Source of the DNA: a virus
IMG/VR virus record: IMGVR_UViG_3300046471_000248
Location: 1 to 40,851 of that record
Reading direction: 5' to 3' (one strand)
DNA: 40,851 bases
Position numbers and translations under genes: made by a program
Notes under the pieces: generated by a model
The model's database searches: none
What the model saw: only the letters and a program-made list of their open reading frames with translations
Told to the model about the DNA's origin: nothing
Shown here: piece by piece, positions 14,377-22,680 of the stretch
Position numbering within the stretch: the first letter of the stretch is position 1
How the letters are laid out: each line of letters starts with the position of its first letter

Positions 14377-14808
14377 ATGATGACCACCTTCACGATACCC
14401 GGCCAGCCCGTGGCCAAGGGCCGCCCCAAGTTCGCCCGCCGCGGTGCGCACGTCGTCGCCTACACGCCCGAGAAGACGGCCAGCTACGAGAACCTGGTCA
14501 AGCTGGCGGCCAGCACGGCGATGCGCGGCATCGAGCCCACGGCCCGCCCGATCGCGCTCCAGGTGACGCTGAACTTGCAAGTGCCGGCCAGCTGGTCGAA
14601 CAAGCGCCGCGCGGCCGCCGTCGCCGGCACCATCTGCGCCACCAAGAAGCCCGACGCCGACAACGTGCTCAAGGGGATCAAGGACGGCTGCAACGGCATC
14701 GTGTGGAAGGACGACGCCCAGGTGGTCGACATCCGGCTGCAGAAGCGCTACAGCGACGCGCCGTGCGCGATCGTGCATGTGATCGAGGTTGCTGGGGAGG
14801 CGGCATGA
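14377..14808 (+). CDS. rusA: RusA-type Holliday junction resolvase
   Basis: A 143-residue RusA family nuclease that would cleave Holliday junctions during phage recombination and replication. The family signature is clear: IPGQPVAKGRPKFAR (~7-21), then KPDADNVLKGIKDGC (~91-105) with the metal-binding D93, D95 and D103, and the WKDDAQV strand (~110-116). Length is typical. It is placed in the nin-like block, as in many lambdoid phages, and overlaps the next start by 4 bases. Confidence 0.95.
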   Translation: MMTTFTIPGQPVAKGRPKFARRGAHVVAYTPEKTASYENLVKLAASTAMRGIEPTARPIALQVTLNLQVPASWSNKRRAAAVAGTICATKKPDADNVLKGIKDGCNGIVWKDDAQVVDIRLQKRYSDAPCAIVHVIEVAGEAA

Positions 14809-14987
14809 CAACGCTCGCCAACAAAACAGACGGGGAGCTGGCCGCCGACGCACGCATGCTGGTGGCCGAGCTGAGCAAGGTGTGTGTCGAGCTGAGCAAG
14901 CGCGGCATCGAGGTCAACACCCTCAACTACGAGGGCGGCGAGCTCAAGGTCCACAGCATTGAGCGCATCACCAAGGAGGTTCTGTGA
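14805..14987 (+). CDS. Small hypothetical protein (60 aa)
   Basis: Starts with ATGA overlap on rusA and encodes 60 residues, a helix (DARMLVAELSKVCVELSKRG) followed by two strands (NTLNYEGGELKVHSI). It ends GTGA into the next gene. No family recognised; the stop-start chain is the support. Confidence 0.6.
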   Translation: MTTLANKTDGELAADARMLVAELSKVCVELSKRGIEVNTLNYEGGELKVHSIERITKEVL

Positions 14988-15172
14988 TCTGGCTCTTCTT
15001 CGAAGAAATGGCCGCCGGCTGGGCTGCGTCGACCGCGCGCGACGAGGCCGGTGCTGCGCGCGCCACCACCAGGGCGCAGGCCTACAAAGGGCCGCTGCGC
15101 CGGCGCGATGACGCGATCGACGTTGAGGCGCGCGTTGTGCCGGATGCGCCGCTGCTGGAGGCTGAGCCTTGA
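14984..15172 (+). CDS. Small hypothetical protein (62 aa, GTG start)
   Basis: A GTG start inside GTGA overlaps the upstream stop and has a very strong AAGGAGGT at five bases. The 62-residue product begins with an aromatic segment (IWLFFEEMAAGWAAS) and continues Arg/Ala-rich. It ends TTGA into the next gene. No family recognised. Confidence 0.6.
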   Translation: MIWLFFEEMAAGWAASTARDEAGAARATTRAQAYKGPLRRRDDAIDVEARVVPDAPLLEAEP

Positions 15173-15384
15173 GCGCCGAAATCCTCGACTTCAACGGTGT
15201 CACGTCGCTCGACATTGATCCGGACCGCGTGCTGACCAAGGCTGTCGGCAAGATGCAGGGCGTGGTCGTGCTGGGCTACGACCAGGATGGCGACTTCTAC
15301 TTCGCCAGTAGCTTTTCCGATGGCGGCGATGTGGTGTGGCTCTTCGAGGTCGCGAAGAAAAAACTGTTGGAGGCCGCATCTTGA
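15169..15384 (+). CDS. Small hypothetical protein (71 aa, TTG start)
   Basis: The TTG start overlaps the upstream stop (TTGA), preceded by GGAGG at some distance. The product is beta-rich (VVVLGYDQDGDFYFASSFSD) with a helical end (WLFEVAKKKLLEAA). The GYDQDGDFYFASS pattern is seen in several small phage proteins of unknown role. The stop overlaps another TTG start. Confidence 0.68.
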   Translation: MSAEILDFNGVTSLDIDPDRVLTKAVGKMQGVVVLGYDQDGDFYFASSFSDGGDVVWLFEVAKKKLLEAAS

Positions 15385-15887
15385 CTGAACGCCGCACCAC
15401 GATCGGCCTGAACTGGCGCCCGGCAGGCCAGCCTGCGCGCCGCTACGACGATTTCGCCGAGATCGCCTACGAGAAGCCGCCAACGCCGGAAGCAGCGCCT
15501 GAGCGCCAGGTCGAGCGCCGCAGCATAGGCCGCCGCCTGGAGAACTGGGGAGCCTGGGCCAACGCTGGGCCAACCCGCGGCGGCGGCGCCGACTGCATGA
15601 CCGGCGTCATCTGCGACAGCATGCGCAGGAACGCTGTAGGCGAGCTGCACCCGCCTGGCCCGGTGAACGACCGTATCGACATCCCGGACGCCGAGACGAT
15701 CAACCGCTCGATCACGAAGATCCCGGAGATTCACCGCTGGGTGCTGCACTGGACCTACGTGGTCTGCGCGAAGCCCTGGGGCGTGGCTGGCGCCTGCGGC
15801 TTCCCCACGCGCGAGTACGGCGTGCGACTGGGCGACGCTCAGGCCGCCATCGAGGGGGTCGTCGGCGGGGTTGGCGATCGCCGGTAG
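15381..15887 (+). CDS. Candidate Q-type late antiterminator
   Basis: From the TTG at 15381 (TTGA overlap with the preceding stop) the product has 168 residues. After a short basic N-terminus and a Pro/Glu-rich linker it carries RRLENWGAWANAGPTRGGG (~49-67), close to the opening of phage antitermination Q-like proteins (RLxxWGxW...). It then has a helical C-terminal part with ITKIPEIHRWVLHWTYV and a short helix-turn-helix-like FPTREYGVRLGDAQAAI. It is almost the last early gene, followed by a promoter and three terminators, just where lambda Q lies. Family match is partial, so the role is probable, not certain. Confidence 0.65.
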   Translation: MTERRTTIGLNWRPAGQPARRYDDFAEIAYEKPPTPEAAPERQVERRSIGRRLENWGAWANAGPTRGGGADCMTGVICDSMRRNAVGELHPPGPVNDRIDIPDAETINRSITKIPEIHRWVLHWTYVVCAKPWGVAGACGFPTREYGVRLGDAQAAIEGVVGGVGDRR

Positions 15888-15926
15888 GATAGAATCGATG
15901 CTCGAAAGACCAACGGAGAGGCGGAG

Positions 15927-16133
15927 ATGAGCATATTCGGAGAACGCAGGGCGCAGGGATCGTACGAGGATGCTCGCTGGCAGCAATCGCAGGGCCAGCA
16001 GTACGGCTCGTTGCACGCCTGCGGCACCTGTAAACGTGAAATCTGGCCGGCCAACTCACTACCAGGTATTACCTACCGCAGCGAAAACTATTGCTCCTGC
16101 GTGCGAGTCCAGAGTCCGCAAGAAAAACGATGA
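15927..16133 (+). CDS. Small Cys-rich protein (68 aa)
   Basis: The ATG follows GGAGAGGCGGAG. The protein has a Gln/Arg-rich N-terminus and four cysteines as CGTC and CSC (HACGTCKREI, then NYCSCVR), suggesting one metal-binding knuckle. Its stop overlaps the next ATG by 4 bases. No family recognised. Confidence 0.68.
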   Translation: MSIFGERRAQGSYEDARWQQSQGQQYGSLHACGTCKREIWPANSLPGITYRSENYCSCVRVQSPQEKR

Positions 16134-16523
16134 ACTACGACGAGAGCCAGGACGACCTGGACGAGCTGCCGGCGCGACCGCGCAAGGAAATCCCGGAGTC
16201 GGACTTTGAGCTGCTTGTGCTGGCCGCACGCGCAATTAATGCCGACTTCGAGGAGGTAGACGGCGAAGGCTACGGGAATCTGCACTTCCCGGGGGGGCTC
16301 GGTCGTCAATGCCTGGAACCCACTGCTGTTCAGCGGCGATGCCCTGGACCTTGCAGTGCGCCTGCGTATGAAAATCGGCTTCGAGCCCGAAGGCATGGTA
16401 TCCGCGAACGACACCTGCTCCGAACCGTTGGGCGACGATCAGACCGTCGCCACATGCCGCGCCATCGTCCGTGCTGCTGCCGAAATAATACGCTTCAATA
16501 AGTTCCTCAACGAAAGTTATTGA
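16130..16523 (+). pseudogene. Conserved-type phage protein, frameshifted at a G7 tract
   Basis: The start overlaps the upstream stop (ATGA). The written frame fits a phage protein up to NLHFPGG and then turns into an Arg/Cys-rich sequence ending at 16501. If the run of seven G at 16291-16297 had six, the reading would continue GGSVVNAWNPLLFSGDALDL to a stop at 16521-16523, a 130-residue product. The WNPL...GDALDLAVRL pattern is a familiar opening of a small phage-protein family of unknown role. The repaired C-terminus (AAAEIIRFNKFLNESY) is helical. The last codons overlap the late promoter -35 box. Phase variation, decay or a sequencing miscount are all possible. Confidence 0.8.
16291..16297 (+). 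repeat. G7 homopolymer at a frameshift
   Basis: Seven G sit exactly where the gene at 16130-16523 leaves frame; six would restore it. With the G8 tract in the methyltransferase these are the only G/C runs of seven or more noticed in the window. Confidence 0.88.
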
Positions 16524-16548
16524 CAACAGGAAAACTCAGCAGTAAATT
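16520..16548 (+). promoter_or_regulatory. Candidate late promoter (pR'-like)
   Basis: TTGACA (16520-16525), a 17-base spacer and TAAATT (16543-16548): a perfect -35 and a 4/6 -10 at ideal spacing. It overlaps the end of the last early gene and lies directly upstream of three terminators and the late operon, matching the lambda pR' arrangement. Confidence 0.68.
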
Positions 16549-16622
16549 CCTGTTCACAACATTTTCCGATCGGACAGCAGTGGTTTGCCTGGTGGCAGAC
16601 CTTGCCACATCCGAACAATAGA

Positions 16623-16655
16623 AGCCCCGCGATCAGCAATGACGTGGGGCTTTTT
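16623..16655 (+). terminator. Intrinsic terminator 1 before late genes
   Basis: AGCCCC pairs with GGGGCT around a 17-base loop and is followed by a run of T. It lies about 70 bases after the expected start of the late transcript, where lambda has tR'. Confidence 0.75.
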
Positions 16656-16933
16656 GCTTTCCGCTCCCCGGACATGGAGGCAATCATGTAACCGCTGCCC
16701 GCCCCCTCGTAGATGAACGAAGCGCAGCGCGTCGGCACCGCTGCATCCAATCCGTATCTGAGCGTCGTTGCCAGAACCCTGCCTGATGGGAGCTTCTGAC
16801 AGCCGGGAACAGCACCGGCACCAATTCGGCGAAAGCCACCAGCGCATTGGGTGCGCAAGCCGCGGGCCTTGAATGGCTTCGCGCGGCTCGCCTCACCCGC
16901 CGACTGGCCGGACGTAAGCGGCTCATTCTCTCC
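16656..16933. other. Late leader without a convincing gene
   Basis: About 280 bases between terminators. One short plus-strand frame from about 16711 (28 residues, MNEAQRVGTAASNPYL...) has no ribosome-binding site. No tRNA cloverleaf was found. The stretch most likely serves as an untranslated late leader and may hold a cos or pac site. Confidence 0.4.
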
Positions 16934-16934
16934 A

Positions 16935-16958
16935 GCCCTGGTTGAAAGCCGGGGTTTT
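16935..16958 (+). terminator. Intrinsic terminator 2 before late genes
   Basis: CCCTGG pairs with CCGGGG (one G-T pair) around a TTGAAAG loop and is followed by TTTT. It directly abuts the next hairpin. Confidence 0.55.
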
Positions 16959-16984
16959 GCCCGCCGCGTGCGGGCGTTTTTATT
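16959..16984 (+). terminator. Intrinsic terminator 3 before late genes
   Basis: GCCCGC and GCGGGC close a 5-base loop followed by GTTTTTATT. It ends eight bases before the terminase small-subunit start, so late transcription must read through it. Confidence 0.8.
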
Positions 16985-16992
16985 CCAAGGCC

Positions 16993-17433
16993 ATGACGAA
17001 CACCACCTATACCCCCGAACTGGCCGCCAAGTTCTGCGCCGCCATCTCGGACGGTGGCTCGCTGCGGTCTGTGTGCAGCCGCGCCGGCATGCCCAGCAAA
17101 GCCACCGTGTTCCGCTGGCTCGGCGCGAACCCCGACTTCGTCACCATGTACGAAAAGGCAACCGACGAGCGCGCCGACGCGCACATCGACGAGATCGTCG
17201 ACATCGCCGACAACTGCAAGGCCGACAAGGACTCGATCCGGAAGGCCAAGCTGCGCATTGACGCGCGCGTCGAGCAGGCCCAGCGCATGAAGCCGCGCAA
17301 GTACGGCCGGCAGCTGCAGCTCACCGGCGAAGGCGGCGGCGCCGTGCACCACAAGGTCCAGATGATGACGGACGAAGAACTGGACGCGGAGATCGCGAAG
17401 GCCACCGCGGCGACCCATGACGGCCACGAGTAG
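16993..17433 (+). CDS. terS: Terminase small subunit (Sf6-like)
   Basis: From the ATG at 16993 the protein has 146 residues. The N-terminal helix-turn-helix (SLRSVCSRAGMPSKATVFRW, ~24-43) and the following NPDFVTMYEKATDERADAHIDEI-type helix (here up to ~70) are typical of the Sf6 gp1-like small terminase family, which recognises phage DNA and recruits the large subunit. It has a long central helix pair and a short acidic C-terminus (MMTDEELDAEIAKA). An earlier ATG at 16942 would lie before terminator 3 and is rejected. It overlaps the large-subunit start by 17 bases. Confidence 0.9.
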   Translation: MTNTTYTPELAAKFCAAISDGGSLRSVCSRAGMPSKATVFRWLGANPDFVTMYEKATDERADAHIDEIVDIADNCKADKDSIRKAKLRIDARVEQAQRMKPRKYGRQLQLTGEGGGAVHHKVQMMTDEELDAEIAKATAATHDGHE

Positions 17434-18871
17434 GGCCGAGAAGGAAAAGCTGCTGGCCCTGCTCGAGGAGAAGCGGCGCCGGGCCCATGTGTACCGGTAC
17501 CGCGCGCTCTACAGCCAGCTCTACGCATGGCAGCGCGAGTTCAACGCCAACACCGCCAACTACAGCCAGGTGTGCCTGATCGCTGCAAACCGGATTGGCA
17601 AGACCTACACCGGCACCTACCTGGACGCGATCCACGCCCTGGGCGACTATCCGGACGACTGGGAGGGCCACACCTTCGGGCACGCCCCGCTGATCTGGTG
17701 CCTGGGCTATTCGGGCGAGAAGACGCGCGACCTGCTGCAGGAGCCGATCATCGGCCGCAAGGACGGCAGCAAGTTCTCCGGCGGCCTGATCCCGCCCGAG
17801 CACATCAAGGGCTATGAGGCGATGTCCGGCACGCCGAACGCGCTGCGCACCGTGTACGTCCGCCAGATTGGCGGCGGCGACATCCAGGCCAGCGACGCCG
17901 CCATCCAGTTCTGGTCCTACTCCCAGGGCCAGCACGCCCTGATGGGCGACAGCGTCGACTGGTACCACATCGACGAAGAGCCGCGCGACCCGAACATCTT
18001 CCCCCAGGTGCTGGTGCGAACCGCAACCGGCGACAAGGGCCAGGGCGGCCGCGGCATCCTGACATTCACCCCGGAGAACGGCCGCACCGACCTGGTCATC
18101 CAGTTCATGGACACGCCGTCGCCGGCCCAGATCTGCATGCAAAAGGGCTGGGACGATGCGCCCCACCTTAGCGAGAAGGCCAAGGCTGACCTGCTGGCCA
18201 GCTTCCCGGTGCACCAACGCGAAATGCGTACGAAAGGAGTTCCGATGCTTGGTCACGGACGAATCTACGACCTGGCCGAGGATACGATCACCTGCGAGCC
18301 GTTCGACATCCCGAAACACTTCCGCGTCATCGACGGCATGGACTTCGGCTGGGATCACCCGCAGGCGCAGGTGCAGCTGGTGTTCGATCCGGAAGGCGAC
18401 ATGTTCTATGTCACGAAGGCCTGGAAGAAGGCGCTGACAAAGCCGATCGAGGCTTGGGGCGCCGTGAAGTCGTGGGCCAAGGATGTGCCCACCGCCTGGC
18501 CTCACGATGGTCTGCAGCACGAAAAGGGCAGCGCAAAGCAGCAGAAGGCCTATTACGAGGAAGCCGGTTTCAAGATGCTGCTCGAGCAGGCCACCTGGCC
18601 GGACGGCGGCAACGGCGTCGAGGCCGGCCTGTTCGAACTGCGCGACCTGATGCTCAGCGGACGCTTCAAGGTGTTCGCCGGCCTGCGTGACTGGTTCGAC
18701 GAGTTCCTGCAGTACCACCGCAAGGAGACGGGCGAGATCAGTAAGACGCGCGACGACTTGCTGGACGCCACGCGCTACGCCTACATGATGCGGCGCCACG
18801 CGATCGCATACGGCGACATCGGCAGGCCATGGGGCGGCTCCCTCAACTACAGATCACTCGGAAGCACCTGA
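17417..18871 (+). CDS. terL: Terminase large subunit
   Basis: A 484-residue DNA-packaging ATPase/nuclease. The Walker A motif is AANRIGKT (~56-63), Walker B is WYHIDEEP (~182-189) with the catalytic glutamate, and the coupling segment GRGILTFTP lies at ~211-219. The RNase-H-like nuclease domain starts around 300, with metal-binding D309 and D313 (GMDFGWDHP) and a late DDLLDATRYAY (~449-459). Size and order are normal for headful-type large subunits of podoviruses. It sits between small subunit and portal. Confidence 0.95.
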   Translation: MTATSRAEKEKLLALLEEKRRRAHVYRYRALYSQLYAWQREFNANTANYSQVCLIAANRIGKTYTGTYLDAIHALGDYPDDWEGHTFGHAPLIWCLGYSGEKTRDLLQEPIIGRKDGSKFSGGLIPPEHIKGYEAMSGTPNALRTVYVRQIGGGDIQASDAAIQFWSYSQGQHALMGDSVDWYHIDEEPRDPNIFPQVLVRTATGDKGQGGRGILTFTPENGRTDLVIQFMDTPSPAQICMQKGWDDAPHLSEKAKADLLASFPVHQREMRTKGVPMLGHGRIYDLAEDTITCEPFDIPKHFRVIDGMDFGWDHPQAQVQLVFDPEGDMFYVTKAWKKALTKPIEAWGAVKSWAKDVPTAWPHDGLQHEKGSAKQQKAYYEEAGFKMLLEQATWPDGGNGVEAGLFELRDLMLSGRFKVFAGLRDWFDEFLQYHRKETGEISKTRDDLLDATRYAYMMRRHAIAYGDIGRPWGGSLNYRSLGST

Positions 18872-21147
18872 TGGCAAAAATGACAGACGACCAGCTGCGC
18901 GCGCTCACCGACGCGGAGATGCAGGACGCCAGCGCCGAAGCCGGCTATGGAGGCCTATTGGCCGCGGCGCGCGCCAAGGCCGAATACTATTTTCAAGGCA
19001 TCCCCAAGGGCGACCTGGCGCCGCCGGAGATCGAGGGCCGCTCGTCGGTCGTCGACACCACCGTGGCGAACACAGTCCTGGGCATGCACGGCCCGCTGAT
19101 GAAGATCTTCTGCGGTACCGATCACGTGGTGGAGTTCGAAGCCACACATCCGGACGACGAGCCGAAGGCCAAGCAGGCGACAGAATACCTGAACCACCTG
19201 CTGCGGAAGAAGAACCCGGGTTACATGATCATCTACACCTGGATCTTCGATGCGCTGAAGTCGAAGGTCGGCTTCATCAAGGTGTGGTGGGACGATGCGC
19301 CGGTCGAGACGACCGAGGAATACCGTGGCCAGACCGACGTGCAGCTGGCCATCCTGCTGGACGACGCCGAGATCGAGGTCACCGGCCAGCGGTCATACCC
19401 GGACGAGGATGCGGCCAAGCAGCGGGAGCAGATGCTCCAGCAGGCCGCGCAGCAGCTGACCCAGATGGCCGCAGGCGACCCGAACCAGTACGCCCAGGCC
19501 CAGCAGCAGTTCGCCGCGATGCAGGCGCAGCCGGTGCCAATGCTCTACGACGTCACCGTCAAGATCACCCGCAAGGGCGGCCGGCTGTGCATCGAGAACA
19601 TCCCGCCCGACGAGATGATGGTCTCGCGCAGCTGCAAGGACATCGACGACAACACCTTCAAGGGCCACCGCGTGCGCCGCACCGTCGGCTACCTCAAGGA
19701 GCGCGACTACGACGTGGAGGGCCTGAGCTTCGACGACCCAGCCGAGACGCAGGAAGCGCGCGAGCGCGATGTGTTCGGGCTGCAGTCGCAGTTGATCGCC
19801 CCGGCCGAGGCCCAGGACGAAGATTCGCGCTTGGTCTGGCTGGAAGAGTGCTACGTGTACGCCGACCTCGATGGCGACGGCCCTGCCCTGTTCAAGGTCA
19901 TGCGCGCTGGCGGCAAGATCCTCGATCGCGAGAAGGTGGACGCCAATCCGTTCGTGGACCTGGCCTCGATCCCGCTGCCGCACCAGTTCTTCGGCTGGTC
20001 GCCGGCCGACTTGGCCATGCCTCACCAGAAGCTGAAAACGAGCCTCAAGCGCTCGGTGCTGGACAATCTCTACCTGCAGGTGAATGGCCGCTACTTCGCG
20101 GTGGCTGACCAGGTCAACATCGACGACCTGCTCAACAGCCGCCCGGGTGGCGTGGTCCGCATCAAGCAGGCCGGCGCCGTCGGGCGACTCGACCAGGGCA
20201 CCGGCGACATCGGCAGCGCGATGACCATGATGGAAGCCGCCGAGCGCGACGCCGAGGAGGCCACCGGCTACACCCGGCAGAGCCAAGGCGGCGGCATGCA
20301 GGTGGCGCAGACGGCGACGCAGTCGAACATCCTGACCAACCGGGCCGACGAGCGCCTGGAGCTGGTGGCGCGCACGATGGCTGAAACCGGCTTCGCGCGG
20401 CTCTTCAAGAAGATGCTGCGCTTGGTCACCCAGTACCAGAACAAGGCCGACCAGGTGAAGCTGTCCGGCGGCTGGGCCAACATCGATCCGCGCGAGTGGA
20501 CGAACCAGTTTGACCTGACCCCCAACGTGGGCCTGGGCACCGGCAACAAGGACCAGTTGATCCAGCACCTGACCGTGCTGGGCCAGAAGCAGGTGCAGGC
20601 GCTGCAAATCGGCTACGCCACGCCCGAGAACCTGTTTGCCACCGACAAGAAGCTGGCCGAGGCCCTGGGCTTCCGCGATGCCGACCGGTTCTTCACGGAC
20701 CCGAGCAAGATGCCGACAAAGCAACCCCAGCAGGACCCGGCGGTGGTGAAAGCGCAGTTGGACGACCAGGCGCATCAGCGCGAAATGCAATACAAGGCGC
20801 AGGCCGCAGAGGCCGACCGCCAGGCGGCGATGCAGACGGCGCAGATCAACGCCCAGGTGCAGATGCAGGTCGACCGCAACCGCCAGGAGCTGGAAGCCCA
20901 GCAGCAGCAGTTGAAGGCCGAGCACGAACAGAACCTGGCCGCCATCCGCGAGCAGCACGCGCACGAACAGCAGCTGGCCCGCCTGGACCTGCAGCGCGAA
21001 CAGATGGCCTTCGAGAAGTACAAGGTCGACCTGCAAGCGCAGACCGCGATCGTGACCGCCCAAATCTCGGCAAGGCAGCAAGGCGACGCCGACCTGGCTG
21101 CCGCCGAGGAAGCCGCCAACCAAGGAGCCGCAGATGGAAACGCTTGA
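18871..21147 (+). CDS. Portal protein
   Basis: A 758-residue portal forming the dodecameric DNA gate at one capsid vertex. The start at 18871 overlaps the terL stop by one base (TGATG). The N-terminal body has RAKAEYYFQG and EIEGRSSVVDTTVANTV, the form seen in P22/Sf6-like portals. A Gln-rich insertion lies around 185-215. The middle has MPHQKLKTSLKRSVLDNLYLQ and ATGYTRQSQG. The last ~150 residues form a long Gln/Ala/Glu coiled coil (barrel-like tail). Following TerL directly is diagnostic. Confidence 0.92.
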   Translation: MAKMTDDQLRALTDAEMQDASAEAGYGGLLAAARAKAEYYFQGIPKGDLAPPEIEGRSSVVDTTVANTVLGMHGPLMKIFCGTDHVVEFEATHPDDEPKAKQATEYLNHLLRKKNPGYMIIYTWIFDALKSKVGFIKVWWDDAPVETTEEYRGQTDVQLAILLDDAEIEVTGQRSYPDEDAAKQREQMLQQAAQQLTQMAAGDPNQYAQAQQQFAAMQAQPVPMLYDVTVKITRKGGRLCIENIPPDEMMVSRSCKDIDDNTFKGHRVRRTVGYLKERDYDVEGLSFDDPAETQEARERDVFGLQSQLIAPAEAQDEDSRLVWLEECYVYADLDGDGPALFKVMRAGGKILDREKVDANPFVDLASIPLPHQFFGWSPADLAMPHQKLKTSLKRSVLDNLYLQVNGRYFAVADQVNIDDLLNSRPGGVVRIKQAGAVGRLDQGTGDIGSAMTMMEAAERDAEEATGYTRQSQGGGMQVAQTATQSNILTNRADERLELVARTMAETGFARLFKKMLRLVTQYQNKADQVKLSGGWANIDPREWTNQFDLTPNVGLGTGNKDQLIQHLTVLGQKQVQALQIGYATPENLFATDKKLAEALGFRDADRFFTDPSKMPTKQPQQDPAVVKAQLDDQAHQREMQYKAQAAEADRQAAMQTAQINAQVQMQVDRNRQELEAQQQQLKAEHEQNLAAIREQHAHEQQLARLDLQREQMAFEKYKVDLQAQTAIVTAQISARQQGDADLAAAEEAANQGAADGNA

Positions 21148-21427
21148 CCAACGCATCACCCAGGGCGAGCAGGCCCGCCAGGTGCTGGACAACCCGGCCT
21201 TCATCAAGGCCTTCGACGATATCGAACAGGAGCACGTAGAAGCATGGAAAAACTCGCCAGCCCGCGACCCCGAAGGGCGCGAAACGCTGTGGATGACGGT
21301 CAAGCTGCTGCACAAGCTGCGCTCGACGCTGGAAGCGGCGATGACGGACGGGAAGCTGGCCAACCTGGAGCGGGAGCACGAAGCGAAGATGTTGGCCCGG
21401 GACCGGGCGGAGGGGATCCGGCTGTGA
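21134..21427 (+). CDS. Small virion-region hypothetical protein (97 aa)
   Basis: A helical, charged 97-residue protein (LDQRITQGEQARQVL, TVKLLHKLRSTLEAAM, ANLEREHEAKMLARD). The ATG follows AAGGAG and lies 14 bases inside the portal gene. Small helical proteins between portal and scaffold are common in podoviruses of this type; role unknown, possibly assembly-related. Confidence 0.78.
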   Translation: METLDQRITQGEQARQVLDNPAFIKAFDDIEQEHVEAWKNSPARDPEGRETLWMTVKLLHKLRSTLEAAMTDGKLANLEREHEAKMLARDRAEGIRL

Positions 21428-21636
21428 TGGCCGCCCTGCCGCAGCCCGGCCGCGTGCGCGACTGGCTGGATGTGATTGAAGCCGCGCGCGCCGATGCGCG
21501 CTTGGCCACCCGCGTCTGGTACCCGGAGCCGCGCGGCGAACTGCTCGACATCGGCAACGGCATCAATGCCGTGGTCCTCATCGGCGCGCCCGCCTACCAG
21601 GTCTCTACTGGCGAAATCGTCAACATCGAAGGATAA
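21427..21636 (+). CDS. Small hypothetical protein (69 aa)
   Basis: Starts TGATG, one-base overlap with the previous stop; a GTG three bases upstream is an alternative. The 69-residue product is beta-rich toward its end (ELLDIGNGINAVVLIGAPAY) with a helix DWLDVIEAARADARL. No family recognised; located between portal and scaffold. Confidence 0.68.
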   Translation: MAALPQPGRVRDWLDVIEAARADARLATRVWYPEPRGELLDIGNGINAVVLIGAPAYQVSTGEIVNIEG

Positions 21637-21639
21637 CGA

Positions 21640-22662
21640 ATGCACCCGAAATACTGGAAATTCCCCGGCGCGGCCTACCGCAACGCCGACAACGGCGACG
21701 GCAACCAGAACGCCGGCGGCGGCTCGCTCGATGCGTTCAGCGCGGCCAGCGCCTTTGAATCGGTGCTGGACGACGAGCCAGCGCCTGCCGCGCAACCGGC
21801 CGCCGCTGCCGAGGCGGAGACCGAAGACCAGGCCGCCGAGCGCCTGGCGCGCGAGGAGGCCGAGGGCAACACCCCGGCCGATCCTGCCGCTGGCGACGCC
21901 CCGCAATCGTTCACGATCAAGGTCGACGGCAAGGACGTCACCCTGACCGCCGACGAGATGGCCGAGCACGTCAAGGCCGGCATGCGTCACCAGGACTACA
22001 CGCGCAAGACCACCGAGGTGGCCGAGCAGCGTAAAGCCGCAGACGCCGAGATCACCCAGGCGCGCGCCAAGCGCGACGAATACGCGGTCAAGCTGGAGCA
22101 ATTCTCCGGCCAAGCCAACTACGAGCTCAACGCCTTGCAGGCGCAGCTCACAGACGAACTGTTACAGACCGACCCGGTGGCATACCTGTCGACGCAACGC
22201 ATCGTTGAGAAACGACACGCCGAGCTTCAACAGGCCCAGCGGGAGCTGCAGCAGATCAACGGTCAACGCCAAACCGAGGCGGCCGAAGCCCAGCGTCAGA
22301 ACCTCCAGCAGCAGCACGAGCAACTCGTCGCCAAGCTGCCGGAGTGGAAAGACCCGGCCAAGGCCAAGGTGGAAGCGGCGAAGATCAAAGACTACTTGGC
22401 GACCCAGGGCTACGAGGCCGGCGATGCGGACTTCTCCGACCACCGCCAAATCGTCCTGGCCAACAAGGCGATGCAGTTCGACGCGCTCATGGAGCGTGCG
22501 CGCGGCGCCGCCAAGAAGGTCGCCGCAGCACCGCCGAAGGTCGAGCGCCCGGGCAACGCCGAGACGGCCAAGCCTGGCGACGGTCGCACCACCGCGATGA
22601 AGAACCTGCAAAAGTCCGGCTCGATCAACGATGCCGCTGCAGCTTTCACCGCATTCATGTAA
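21640..22662 (+). CDS. Scaffolding protein
   Basis: A 340-residue acidic protein with Ala/Glu-rich disordered N-terminus (~30-85), a small beta segment (SFTIKVDGKDVTLTADEM, ~89-106) and a long coiled coil (~115-260) rich in Gln/Glu. It has a basic C-terminus (AAKKVAAAPPKVERPG) that likely contacts the capsid protein. That architecture, and the place immediately before the major capsid gene, identify an internal scaffold. AAGGA precedes the ATG. Confidence 0.87.
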   Translation: MHPKYWKFPGAAYRNADNGDGNQNAGGGSLDAFSAASAFESVLDDEPAPAAQPAAAAEAETEDQAAERLAREEAEGNTPADPAAGDAPQSFTIKVDGKDVTLTADEMAEHVKAGMRHQDYTRKTTEVAEQRKAADAEITQARAKRDEYAVKLEQFSGQANYELNALQAQLTDELLQTDPVAYLSTQRIVEKRHAELQQAQRELQQINGQRQTEAAEAQRQNLQQQHEQLVAKLPEWKDPAKAKVEAAKIKDYLATQGYEAGDADFSDHRQIVLANKAMQFDALMERARGAAKKVAAAPPKVERPGNAETAKPGDGRTTAMKNLQKSGSINDAAAAFTAFM

Positions 22663-22680
22663 CCAATTTAGGAGCCTCAA

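Noticed and set aside
16236-16526. 96-residue minus-strand frame
   Set aside because: Antisense to the frameshifted gene; the repaired plus frame has a family-like pattern and start-stop coupling.
16656-16933. tRNA gene in the late leader
   Set aside because: No cloverleaf or TTCRA T-arm could be drawn.
19393-22113. 906-residue minus-strand open frame
   Set aside because: It runs antisense through portal, two small genes and scaffold, all with better coding evidence; no motifs in the antisense product.
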